From: Phoronis australis
Taxonomy: Eukaryota > Phoronida > Phoronidae
Length of the DNA: 64,000 nucleotides
NCBI GenBank assembly: GCA_002633005.1
Contig: NMRA01000104.1
Location: 806,841-870,840, forward strand
Reading direction: 5' to 3'
Below the pieces are notes generated by a model that did not search any database, had not been told where the DNA came from, and saw only the letters and a list, made by a program, of their open reading frames with translations. This document shows positions 22,773-33,863 of the stretch, in pieces. A program made the translations under genes and the position numbers. Position 1 is the first letter of the stretch, and each line of letters starts with the position of its first letter.

Positions 22773-23640
22773 GGAATGTTATGCTGATTTTTCATGAAAA
22801 GCTTCTAGACTAAAATTATGTGTCACAGTCTATATTTCAACCCTCTCACCATGGTCATAAGTGCTTGCAAATACCCAAAATTGTAACCCTAGACATAATC
22901 TGAAGATGTCCCGCCGAAGCCAGCTGGTGGACAGTGGGTCTAGAAACACCGACATTTTCAATTGTTGCCTATTTGTTACGGTAGATGCTTACTTAATGAG
23001 TATGTCCAGATGCCTTCTAGGACACACCAAGCGGAATTAATATTTAACTTATCTTCACAAGTAACAAGGTTTATAAAGATTGAACTACAAATCTTGCATG
23101 CTCATTGTTTTGCAACGTGCTACCGCCTCCAAGCCTTACTGAATTTTTCAGACTGCCAACGAGAAACACGCTGAATTGACAGGATTGTACTGGAAGCATG
23201 AGGTATGGTTAATGTCTTTACCCTCACCGGGTGTGACAATGTGCTCCGCGTGCACCAGCACATATTGTCGACCCCCTTAGTGGAAAACACGTGCCTTTAC
23301 ACTCGATACAGATTGTCTCCTCGTCTCTCATGCGCTCAATTGAGCATGGTTACCAGGGTTTTTGACACGTAGGTGAAGGGAGGCGGGGGTTCATGATCGG
23401 GAAAAAAAACGAAAAACACTCAAGCATTCTCTACTTTCTTGTTTGGACGTTCTTTCCTTTATTTTTACCAGCTTACAACGCGGAAAGACTTCATCAAGCG
23501 AGAGACGCATCACTGAAACCGGAACGTTTCGTAAATTAAGCCCTGCACATTATTTACGCTTGCCAATTCATAAAAAAGTGCGGGTCAGTGCTGCTCAACG
23601 ATTCCTGTACTTGCCGTTATTTCGGTTTTCTTAATGACTT

Positions 23641-23904
23641 GACAACAAGAAACACGCAAGCTCTCTTGGAGACCCTGTGTGTTCTGAGTGTGATACTGAC
23701 GTTGAAGCCCCTAAACACCAGGTAGAGTCTTGTCTAGCTTTTTATAGGCTAAGGAGCAACCTACTGGATGGCACTGTTACATGCATACAACATATAGTGC
23801 ATGGCAACAAATGGAAACGTCTGTCCGTTTTCTTAAATGAGATAGGCAGACTTGAAAACTTCTTTCACGAAGAACCTGTAGATCCGTTACGTGGTTCTCG
23901 TTAG
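23641..23904 (+). pseudogene. Possible non-LTR retrotransposon C-terminal remnant
   Basis: A plus-strand frame reads DPVCSECDTDVEAPKHQ, then VESCLAFYRLRSNL, giving a C-x2-C-x9-H-x4-C pattern followed by Y-x-LR. This is the zinc-binding tail seen at the C terminus of many LINE polymerases. Upstream coding sequence is not intact. The family assignment is inferred from the motif alone. Confidence 0.4.
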
Positions 23905-25412
23905 CTCAGGCGTTTCGTGCAATGGACCCAACTATGAGGCCTGCGCACGTCTGATGCACTGCAAATGACGCCAGACCACCAACACTTTTTTCTGTTGCCT
24001 TGTCTGTTGAACAGGATACACGGTGTCAGATCACTGTGTTCTGTAATCGCGTTTGTGTTCACCATAACAGGTGTCAAATCCCTTAGGCTTTATGGCCTGG
24101 CTTTGTGTTCATCACAAAACACTTGCGTTTAATAATCTTGTTTTGTGTTGGCAAAAACGTCAAATGTGTCGCTGCGATCGCTTACTTATGTTCTTAGGTA
24201 TTGAGAAACACGGTGCCAAGATATTGCGTCTTCAGTCGTCCTTTCTCAAGTAAATTTCTCCCTTCAAATATATTCTGTCTTTCTTTGCGTGGGTTAATTT
24301 ATAGTACGTATACGCGTTCCCCTGATTTGGTGCTTCCGTCGTATTTTATGCAAAATTGGTTAAATACACGACACTTATCGTTATTAACAATCTTTATTCC
24401 ATTCCTTTCCATGCACGCACCCATCCTAAAAATGGAGGGGCTCGAATTTTTTAAAATGTGGACCTTTTATTATAAAAACGGGTACGTTCAAAGCTATGAA
24501 TTGTGCATTCACCGAAATTTTGATAGTTCCTGTCTTTTTAGTGGGTTTTGTTTCGTTTTCTACTTTTTCGGAGTTTTTGTTTCTCTGATGCGGACATTTT
24601 TGCCCACTTCGCCCGAGCCCCCCCTGGATGCACGCATGCTTTCTTATCCTCGGAACAAAGTTCGACACTCAACAGAACATTGGTGAAGCAACTGACCAAG
24701 ATTGGTTGGTTAGGGACTACAATACTTCCCATCGCTTTCTGTACTTATTTCGTCCCGTGTATTTTAAACGGGCGGTAGGCGAAATCCGCTCACCGATTAA
24801 GAGTTTTCACCTCGTGAAAATACATTATACATTTAAAACTATCACTTAAAAAGCTTACTTTCTTCAGTGATCCTTTCTGCTTCAACGCATATCTTCGATG
24901 AAGCATAGCTACGACAATCAAGGTGACTTTGGAGAAGATTTCCAACTCCACTTTTTTTGGTTACCATTATCTTTTCTAAACGCGCACGCGCGATAACCAC
25001 GAAGTACTTCAACTGAGTCAGGCGAGTTAGGCAAAGACTTGCGCGAGACTGAGCGAAGCGCGTGACGTGGCGCGTGGCACTTGCACACTAGCACGGGATG
25101 ATATCAGGTGAAATTTATAAGATTTGTGTCCCTTGGACTTTTTTTCGTGAACAGACGTGATTTCACGTAACTTCCTCCAATGGCCCACATTGAGAGAAAC
25201 TCTGCGAATCGCGACAGATTTTCATGGATATGTTCAAGTTATGCTGACTAAATTGTATCCAGAGTCATGATATGCCTTAATTATAACTCCATGTTCCTAT
25301 ATGCATGTTTCATTCGATTTTACTTGCAGTATTTTGAAATGAGTAACTTTTTATGGGGATGCACTATCGCCAGTGTATGCCTGCGGCATTCAGGGCGATG
25401 TAATTGCCTAAC

Positions 25413-25622
25413 TTGTTTCATTCTCAAGTGGAAATAAAATGAAGCAGTAAGACAACCACAGAGCAAAAGCTAGTAACATGCACAGTGGGACACGGCAGGT
25501 ATGAAATAATGCAAAGAATGAAGAATGGAGAGGACAACAGGAAAGTCACGCAAACAAGCCTAACGTGCGGCGCGACCCTGTTTGCTGATCATTCAAAACA
25601 GGTTTCTCTAATGTAATCAAAA
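25413..25622 (+). repeat. Dispersed repeat R2, copy 1
   Basis: This segment starts CTTGTTTCATTCTCAAGTG and contains GGAAAGTCACGCAAACAAG and GTGCGGCGCGACCCTGTTTG. It is closely similar to 27407-27617. It may be the end of a retroelement, but no coding sequence is attached. Confidence 0.7.
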
Positions 25623-25927
25623 GTGACCCCAATACTTTCAATCACAGCATATCGTGCTTACGTATCGAATTGACGAGTTTTCCACAATTTCTTGACGTTC
25701 ATGACATTGCAAAATGTTCTTGGATAGCGCCAATTTGAAGATGCATAGGTAACCAACGGGAAAGACAGCAAACCGTTTGACCAACAGTGACATTGGTTGA
25801 CATTTGAACGAAGACATTCGTTCATAAGGCATACAAACTCATAAAAACACTACACTGGGCAACTCGGCGGACTTTCGCTTTAGAAATGTTATTTTTGATG
25901 AAGTTGGAGGACTTCCTATTCCGATAT

Positions 25928-26127
25928 TAAATAATGACATCGAGATAATCATCGGGCCGAACCGGTAATAAATAATGACATCGAGGTAATCATCGGGCCG
26001 ATAATAAATAATGAAATCGAGGCAATCATCAGGAGATAATAAAAAATGACATCGAGGTAATCATCGGGTGATAATAAAAAAATGACATCGAGGTAATCAT
26101 CGGGCGATAATAAATAATGACATCGAC
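25928..26127 (+). repeat. 37-38-bp minisatellite
   Basis: About five and a half units of AATGACATCGAGGTAATCAT followed by CGGGCGATAATAAAT, with small substitutions and A-run length changes. Confidence 0.85.
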
Positions 26128-27248
26128 AATTTTGCATAACGGAAAACGTACTACCGAAGAACAACCATCATACTTTATGTACACACTGACACGGTTACGT
26201 AATAGTTGATTAGATGACAACATTGAGCCAACTCATAAACGAACAAAAACGTACAATGACGCGAATGTACAGAATCTTGAAAACTTTCAGAAATGCAGTA
26301 CTCACATACACTCCCAGAAAGAGTATCTTCTCGATTAAGCATTCTACGAAAGGGTTCACGTCATAGGTTAGGAATTCTACAAAAGGGTTAATTTTTTCAG
26401 CTGAACTGTAGCGAAAGGTTACATATTTTGTAAATAGGTTTCATTGGTTAAAGAGGAAAGTAACGGTTTTTGGCATTACATTTCGTAAAAATACAGGTTC
26501 CTGGTTATCGTTGAAATGCGTTTTCCGTGTTTATTACTGATCCACTGGCGAGTGTTTACTCACCTTGTCACAATAGATAGTGACGTAAACGGCCCGGCAA
26601 AGGGCACACATCTTGGTTTTTCACCCAGTTCCATTTAGAGAACATCATGTCCCATGTAGAGTTCAGTCCTGTTTGTTCAATGAAAATGAATACAGACACA
26701 AGATGCGGGCCCTTCGTTATGCCGTCACTTTCTATGGTTCTACGTATAGTACCTGCTCGTCAAGCTAACAGTAATTAACACTACAAACATAACCAGAGAT
26801 CCGTGTATTCCCTGCAGTTCACATGAAGACGGTTGCTTCCTTCTTTTAAGACTACAGTAAAAAATGTTGGTATTCAAATTTAATCGTGTACAGAAGCATT
26901 TTGAGCGTTTCGCCCCAAATGCAAAAGAAGTATGAAAAAATACGCAAGTGCAACGTTTCCCAGGAAGTGGTCCCCTTTTAATCATACCATTTCTCTGAAA
27001 TCGCGGGTTTTATCTTTTTGGCTGTCTAAAGAGTTGGCATCCCAATCTCCCTGGGGCATCCACCTCCCACCCCGCTTGGTACCTCGTGCGAGAGCTGCAA
27101 CAAACTCGAGGCCTTTCCAGTCAGTAATGGAGTGCATCCTTACCGTCCGGTGGCGCCCTCTTCCTCATAATTTGCGATTGATTCAGATGATCCACATTAA
27201 TGTTTCTATTGTAGTGTTTGACTGTACTTCGGGAGCAAGTTTTCTGTT

Positions 27249-27518
27249 ATACAGAATTTGTTGAATGCACGACACTTTTCATTGTTCACGGTCTTTATTC
27301 CGTTGCGTTCATACTTTCTGAACAAAACTCTACTCTCTACTGAACATAGATACAGTAACTGACCTAGCGACATAATTAAAAGACACACGATATTTCGAAA
27401 CATACTTGTTTCATTCTCAAGTGAAGATAAAATGACGCAGTAATGCCACCACAGAGTATAAGCTGACGACACACACAGTGAGACACGGCGGGTGTGAAAT
27501 ACTGCAAAGAATGACTAA
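27249..27518 (-). repeat. Left arm of identical 270-bp inverted duplication
   Basis: This segment is reproduced in inverted orientation at 27619-27888, immediately after a single N at 27618. The arms appear identical: both encode the same 74-residue open frame. An identical inverted copy abutting a gap is more likely a contig-joining or chimeric-read artefact than a young biological palindrome. Confidence 0.85.
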
Positions 27519-27617
27519 AGAATTGGGGTAACAGGAAAGTCACGCAAACAAGTGTAACGTGCGGCGCGACCCTGTTTGCTGCTCATTCAAAATAGGCTTC
27601 TCAAAAGCAATTAAAAG
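27407..27617 (+). repeat. Dispersed repeat R2, copy 2
   Basis: Close relative of 25413-25622 in the same orientation; it ends at the N at 27618. It overlaps the left arm of the inverted duplication. Sequence just upstream (27255 onward, TGCACGACACTTTTC) also resembles 24360 onward, so the repeat may be longer than the best-matching part. Confidence 0.7.
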
Positions 27618-27618
27618 N
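27618..27618. other. Single-N assembly gap inside inverted duplication
   Basis: One ambiguous base lies between R2 copy 2 and the right arm of an identical 270-bp inverted duplication. It is probably a contig join. Confidence 0.75.
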
Positions 27619-27888
27619 TTAGTCATTCTTTGCAGTATTTCACACCCGCCGTGTCTCACTGTGTGTGTCGTCAGCTTATACTCTGTGGTGGCATTACTGC
27701 GTCATTTTATCTTCACTTGAGAATGAAACAAGTATGTTTCGAAATATCGTGTGTCTTTTAATTATGTCGCTAGGTCAGTTACTGTATCTATGTTCAGTAG
27801 AGAGTAGAGTTTTGTTCAGAAAGTATGAACGCAACGGAATAAAGACCGTGAACAATGAAAAGTGTCGTGCATTCAACAAATTCTGTAT
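27619..27888 (+). repeat. Right arm of identical 270-bp inverted duplication
   Basis: Reverse complement of 27249-27518, starting directly after the N at 27618. Downstream of this arm the sequence changes to a decayed LINE. Confidence 0.85.
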
Positions 27889-27904
27889 TGTAGTGTTTAA
27901 AAAG

Positions 27905-29803
27905 AAACGTGTTTATGCTAAACAGCAGAGCAAACAACCCCCTTAGTAGGACAAACCCTAAAAAATCATTCTTTGAATATATTTCGGAGAGACTCCTCAA
28001 CTGGAAAATTGCAGTATACAAAGAAAATAAGAAACAATTTTGCACCCTATACAAAGAAAAAGAGCGTCAATCGAAGTTGCTAGAAAACATTTTGGATAGT
28101 AGAAATAATCCAAAGCAATTCTGAGCTCTGGTGAAATCAAATTTTAATTGTAGTCCGAAGGAAACTTCGATAACTCCAGAAGGGTGGTACGTTTATTATT
28201 TTTAATTCGTTGCTCAATAAAGGGATAGAACTGAGCGACACTATGTCAAATGCGGCCGTATGACAAGAAGAAAATCATGACAATTATTGTGATGCTTGTG
28301 ACGAAAATTTACCCCGTGATTTGAACACTTGTTTTTCATGAGTCAAAATTGACTGCGCTATACTGGATCTTCCAAACGGCAATGTAACCGGCATTGATTA
28401 TGTTGTGTTTGAGATGTTGAAGAGTACAAGGATAGCTATTGTTCCTGTATTGGAACTGCTTTTCATTGAAATTCTCGCTACAGGTCCGCTACCCACAGGG
28501 CTGGTGTGCCGCAGTAATTGTTCCCGCATTTAAACAGGGTAACACTGAAGATAAGAACAATTATAGAGGTATCTCATTGTTGTCAGCAGTAGGAAAGCTA
28601 TTCACCAAACTTTTGAATAACCGGCTTAGCACCTGGACTGAGGCAAATGACGAACTTTGTGAATCATAATCCGCAAGGGTTATTGCCCCCCAAGACCAAG
28701 TGTTTACGCTTCGGGCCTTGTGCCAAGAATAGTGTGTGTAAATCTTAAATTGTTTTTTTTGAGAAATGGCGGGCCACTCAGAGCGTATAAGTGGTATTAC
28801 AGAAATTAGTTAGTGAAGGTTGTCTCACAAATATAAATATCTTGGAATATTTTTTACACCAAGATTAGTTTGGTCCAAAGCGACTAAAACTCTGGCACGT
28901 GAAGGTAGTAAAGCTGCTATGTGTATCTCTGAAATTAGAAACCGGTGCAAAGAATTACCATTGAGTCTATCACTTGAACTGTTCGATAAAATCGCTGTGA
29001 CAACTTTGTGCTACGATGCGGAAATCTGGGGATTCAAAGAACATGAATGGTTTGAAAATGTATATGTTAAATTCTGTAAGATTTCTCTTAGAGTTGGAAA
29101 CTCTTGCTCAAACACAGCTGTATAAGGCGAATGTGGAATTTATCCGCTCAATGCAAAGTACTATCTCACATGTGTAAAATATTGACTGAAATTATTGAAA
29201 ATACCACCTACTAGATACGCTAAAGCGGCTTATGACATGATAGCTGATTTAGATCGGAATGGAAGAAATACCTAAGTATCTTCTCTCAGACAATTGCTCT
29301 CAAAATGCGGTTTTGAAATTTGTTTGAATCGAGATGTCACGTGCGAAGTCTCGTTTTTTAAGTTTCTTCGCGCGAAGAGTTAATGACTGCTATGAGCAGG
29401 GTTGGCAATCAGAAATTGAGCATAATGCAAAACTTAAATGGTATTGTAATTTTAAGACTCTGTATTGTTTTGAACCATATCTTAAGTTACCGCTACACAA
29501 TAGTCTTATTCAAGCGTTTACTCGGTTACGTTGTTCCAACCATAGCCTACAAGTGGAAGTGGGTAGACACGAGAAAGTGGAATATTATAATGGATTATGT
29601 TTGATTTGCAATGATGGTCTTGTAGATTAAGAATACCACTTCCTGTTGATTTGCAAGGGATCTTATGAACTTAGGTCAAGTTTTATGAAAGAATTTCAAT
29701 GGAAGCACCCAACTCAGAAATCCTGTATACGCCTGCTAGCTAATCCAGATATATCTGTCATCAAATATGTGCATTCTGCCCTTAAAAGACGAGAAGAACT
29801 ATA
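27905..29803 (+). pseudogene. Decayed non-LTR retrotransposon (LINE) polymerase
   Basis: Ordered fragments of one LINE ORF2 are present. First is a pre-RT segment (NNPKQF, stop, ALVKS, where the family has Trp). Next is the RT start (PAFKQGN, NYRGISLLSAVGKLF, about 28515-28620) and a degraded F-x-LRAL motif. Then come the post-RT segments YKYLGIFFTPRLVWSKA and LCYDAEIWGF (28820-29125), a decayed YGECGIYPL-like stretch, and a terminal C-x2-C...EYHFLLICKGSYELR zinc-binding motif. The palm region with the catalytic YADD box is missing between 28740 and 28820, and many stops and frameshifts occur. It is a dead copy; the clade looks CR1/jockey-like by motif order. Confidence 0.85.
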
Positions 29804-30250
29804 AATGAGTTGACTGCGTGTGCAAATGTGCCTGTTTAATTTTTGTTTATTGTACTTTTGGCCAGAGGCCTTTAATACAAATGAACATATGAGATGGTAT
29901 TGTGTAAATGACAATACATTTCCGTTTCTTTCAATATTTTATCCAGAAAAAGTCCGGATATAGGCACTCCGACAAGTGAGGATAAATTGGAAGTCTGTTT
30001 ATAGTTTTAATGTAGCAAATCAATAAATATTTCAGTTTCATGTTCCAAACCAATAGGCCAGACGGGTCCAGTTTTCTAATTAGATTCTGCACCGTTGCAT
30101 TGACTCTATACGTCCGCGAATGACGTGAGCGTGTTTGCGCGTGTGTGTGTGTGCGTGACCGTAGAATTTGTAATGGTTTAACACAGGCAAATTGAAAAAT
30201 ATGTTCAGAAGTGTTTCAGCCGCATACAATTTCATTATCTTCATTGACAG

Positions 30251-30389
30251 ATTGACGTGCTGAAATTGGCTCACAGACAATTTGGTAATATCGTGAATCT
30301 CATTGAAGATATGAAAACAGATGTGCGCTATGTCTATGCTGGCAACAGATTTTCACTGGAGAAACTGAGACGTGATATCCACATCACAG
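30251..30389 (+). CDS. Isolated candidate exon, unidentified gene
   Basis: A 139-bp segment lies between a good acceptor (TCTTCATTGACAG) and a donor (CACAG|GTATTC). It is open in phase 0 to phase 1 and encodes IDVLKLAHRQFGNIVNLIED followed by an amphipathic stretch ending RRDIHIT. The hydrophobic periodicity is protein-like and its codon use differs from the AT-rich surroundings. No partner exon was found within several kilobases. It may be an exon of a gene with very long introns, a captured fragment, or chance. Confidence 0.35.
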
Positions 30390-30949
30390 GTATTCTTAAC
30401 AGAGACTGTAAATTTTTAACCTGCGCCTCAACGGAAGTTTTGGAAAATAAAGATATCTCATCCTGTTCGAAAGTGTTTCGCTTACTAATCTTAACAACAC
30501 AGAAAATGAAAAATATTCTTTCGTTGTAAAAAGCTTTTCTACATTTATTTAGAATGTTTTTAAGGTAAAATTCTCAAAGTTATTAGCTTGGATCGAAAAT
30601 CAATGTTTTTCGATTTTTTTTTACCTATCGGCCAATCCTTGTGCTTGCTTGCAGCAAAGTTAATCGAAATAGAGGCAGTGATGTCATCATCATATATACG
30701 TTCATGGTCACGTTTAAGTGATTGTGAATGTAAACCTAAGCTAAATTCCAGTGTTGGACTTCCTCGCCGACTCTCAGATACTTCGAAATTATGTCAAATA
30801 TCGAAGCAAAACTGGTCAAATTCGCTTTTTAAACCCGATGATCAGATAATTACAACTGTTAACCTATGCTGTTTTTGGAGTGAGGGTAGCAATGACCATA
30901 GTAATGTGTTTTTGTACATCACGCATGAGTGCTTGAAGATCATAACTAT

Positions 30950-31330
30950 TACACTTATGGGGAGACCTAGAAAAACGTCCAAATGGCCAACTTCAGAACT
31001 TCATATCTCAGAAAGAGTGATCGGATTCATATGAAACTATTAGACGCTATGTTGTATGCACTGTTGTTCAAACCTAAATTAGGAATTGCTTTTAAATTGC
31101 TCTACTTTTGTATGAAAGGCTATCAAAATGGGACTTTTGCGATCTTCAAGATAAAACGCAAAATTTGAAATAAAAAAAAAGAAAATGAAATAGTTTAGAA
31201 AACTGTATCACCGTTTATATTAAATAAAATTTGATCATGTTATTAATACCGTCGTTATGTTATCGTTGTAATTTCCTTTTTTGATACATTTTACTAAAAG
31301 CTACGATCACGTGACCCGATTAAGGAGGTT
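30950..31330 (+). repeat. Dispersed repeat R1, copy 2
   Basis: Shares 'tatctcagaaagagtgat', 'catatgaaactattagac' and 'aaataaaatttgatcatg' with the copy at 14270. It is followed directly by another copy. Confidence 0.5.
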
Positions 31331-31399
31331 TGAGATTTATAAAGACACGTACATAAGGAAAGATGGTGGGATTAATTGTTAGAATTGCACGGCAAAGTA

Positions 31400-31830
31400 A
31401 CTGAGTGTAGCTGAAACCAATTTCGGAGATACCCTCATCCCAAATAGAACACCATGTCCCAACAATGGCCGCACATGAAACTTTCCGCGACTTTGCTTTA
31501 CTATTTTTTCCAAAAACTTTGCTAGCAGTTGCTGTAATGTTCCAGTTTTGCACGAGGGCTATTAAAATAGGATTTCCCTTCTTAAACTGATCTTGAGCAT
31601 TCATATCACTTAAATAAAATTTCATTATATTAGTGATACCTTTGTTGTGACATGACTGTAACTTTCTTTTTAACTACAATTTTCTAAAAAGACATTTTCA
31701 CGTGACTGAGTTAATGGCAGATCAATAAAAAGTCATAAATTGAAGTCTACGGGCTGTCCACTTCCAGAAATATGCACTTTTACTGAGTGAAAAATCAATC
31801 TATAATTCTGTAGATATTTGGCTAAATAAG
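31400..31830 (+). repeat. Dispersed repeat R1, copy 3
   Basis: Shares 'gagggctatta', 'aaataaaatttcattat', 'cacgtgactgagtta' and the terminal 'gatatttggctaaata' with copy 1. It lies just upstream of the 27-bp tandem repeat. Confidence 0.5.
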
Positions 31831-31833
31831 CAA

Positions 31834-31968
31834 TAAGGCTGTCTACCCTGTGTTTCGCAGTTAGGCTGTCTACCCTGTGTTTCGCAGTTAGGCTGTCTAC
31901 CCTGTGTTTCGCAATTAGGCTGTCTACCCTGTGTTTCGCAATTAGGCTGTCTACCCTGTGTTTCGCAG
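31834..31968 (-). repeat. 27-bp tandem repeat, five units
   Basis: Five near-identical units of TTAGGCTGTCTACCCTGTG plus TTTCGCAG. The unit is a multiple of three, so the minus strand stays open as repeated NCETQGRQP. No start, splice or coding context makes this a gene. Confidence 0.92.
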
Positions 31969-33204
31969 TTATCTATGAGTGTTCGGTTCAGTGGTACAAA
32001 ACTGTCACCAAGACTACGAAAGCTAGTAACAATAATGCAAGAAACCGGCGCACTCAGTGCGTTGCACGCCACATGGTGATATTCTCCGATGCCCTTAATT
32101 AAGAACCTGGTGTAGTCTACCATTCTGTGCTAGAATATATTATGGTTTTCGTCTAATACTAGTTCACGCTTGCTAAGTTTCATCACAAAATCTCGAAATT
32201 GTAGCTCGAAAGATTTTGACCGCAACTAATCTGCTAAAACGAATATACTTGAGCATACAATCAAAGACATTATCTTGATTTCGTCCTCAAATAAAAAAGA
32301 AAATATCAGAAATAAAATGAAGGCCAGTTAAGATTGATTTCACTCGTAGATATCTTGCAACTGAGAAAAGTATAATACTCTTTGTCCCATGGCTAAGTGC
32401 CAAGTTTTCGTCTCATACGAGTGGCCCGAGTATTGCTCAATACGGCCCGATTCATCAGCAGGAGACAGATAATATGCATATCAGATGTAAAAATTGATTA
32501 TGACTGTCCACTATTTAGTTTCACTCTTTAGTTCACAGACGAGAGAAAGTTGTTTTGGCATTCGTTTAAAGGAAATACGTTTCAGCAACTTCGAATGAAA
32601 AAATTACCCAACTATGAGAGAAGCTACATTAATTTGAAGAGTGAAAGTCACGAAACCAGCACAACGCATTTTGCTTGTAAACTGCTTTCTGGAAAAACTT
32701 GACATCCCAGATGTTTACTATGAATAACTGAATTAAGCACAATACCACGATTCAGACAGATTTTGCATAACTCAATGCAGTTTTTTTGGTCTCAGGAGGA
32801 CAATTTGGCTATGTTATGTTATGAGGAAATACGATAACTTTGTTCCTGACGGTACATAATGCTATCTTCGTAAAACAGACCATGGATCCGAACTTGCCAA
32901 CGTCCTCACCAGCTCCGAAGAATGAAGATTTGTTTCTCGAACACTCTCGAAAACAGCAACTGTGTCAAGGTGCTTTGGACGGAAAGCATGTAATTGGCAT
33001 ACATCTCCCAATTAACAATGGTACCCTACATTTACATGGCCAACTATAAAAGGTTTCTTCCTCCTCCTAATTTTGCTGCTCGTCAGTCGGATACTGGTGC
33101 CCCTGCTGCAGTGCTAACCACTAGTTTACGTCAAAGTTGACTAACCATTCGCCATTCTAGCTCCAACAAAGCTTAATTATAGTGTATACATGGAGTGCTG
33201 CAAT

Positions 33205-33519
33205 CCCGGGGGGTCACTAATATTGACAGTCAGTGCCCGCACGCGTGTACCAAAATTGCGGATAGGCGGTACTTTTTCAACAAGTTTGAGGGACCCGCGC
33301 GGTGTCCAATAGGCCCTTAAATTTCCATTTCTTCCCTGCAAAAGGCCCACTTATATTGGCCTCATCCCTGCAAAAGGCGCACTGTCCGCCTCCCTACGGA
33401 AAAATCTACCCCACAAAAGGGAGTAGGAATTAGCAGACCTGGCACCCGCAATAGGGGGTCTCTCAGCAATTTTTGGTACACAAATGCGGGCACCTTGTCA
33501 ATATGAGTGACCCCCGGGG
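33205..33519. mobile_element. Non-autonomous TIR element (MITE), about 315 bp
   Basis: The ends are inverted repeats of about 55 bp: CCCGGGGGGTCACTAATATT on the left, and the reverse complement of TATGAGTGACCCCCGGGG on the right. A second matching block (GTACCAAAATTGC against GCAATTTTTGGTAC) lies further in. Flanking CTGCAAT (33198-33204) and CTGCATT (33520-33526) may be a 7-8-bp target duplication with one mismatch. No ORF is present. Confidence 0.8.
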
Positions 33520-33863
33520 CTGCATTGTTGACAAAAAATTGAGAAGCTGAATAGAGGGCGTTATCATTCTTCCCTTGTCATACTTAGCCCACTCAAATGT
33601 TAGGAGACCTACTACGGAAAACTAAGTCTTCTACTTCTCCAACAAAGAGAGTTGAACCCAACACGTGCACTGGTATGAAAAAAAAAATCAAAGACCAAGA
33701 CATAAGGCTATATGGTAAAACGGTTTCATTCATAGACCTCCTCAAACGGGACGCCTGACGATGAAAATGCCCATTGACATAATTATGGGAACAATGTGCG
33801 GTGACAAATCGTGAAGAACGTGCAGTATTGAGCAATCAAAATGACAAAATATTGTTAATGATT

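Noticed and set aside
30120-30160. GT-rich microsatellite
   Set aside because: Very short and ordinary for animal DNA.
31800-32123. Open minus-strand frame with five NCETQGRQP repeats as a possible repeat protein
   Set aside because: The frame is open only because the 27-bp unit is divisible by three; there is no signal peptide, splice context or non-repeat coding sequence.
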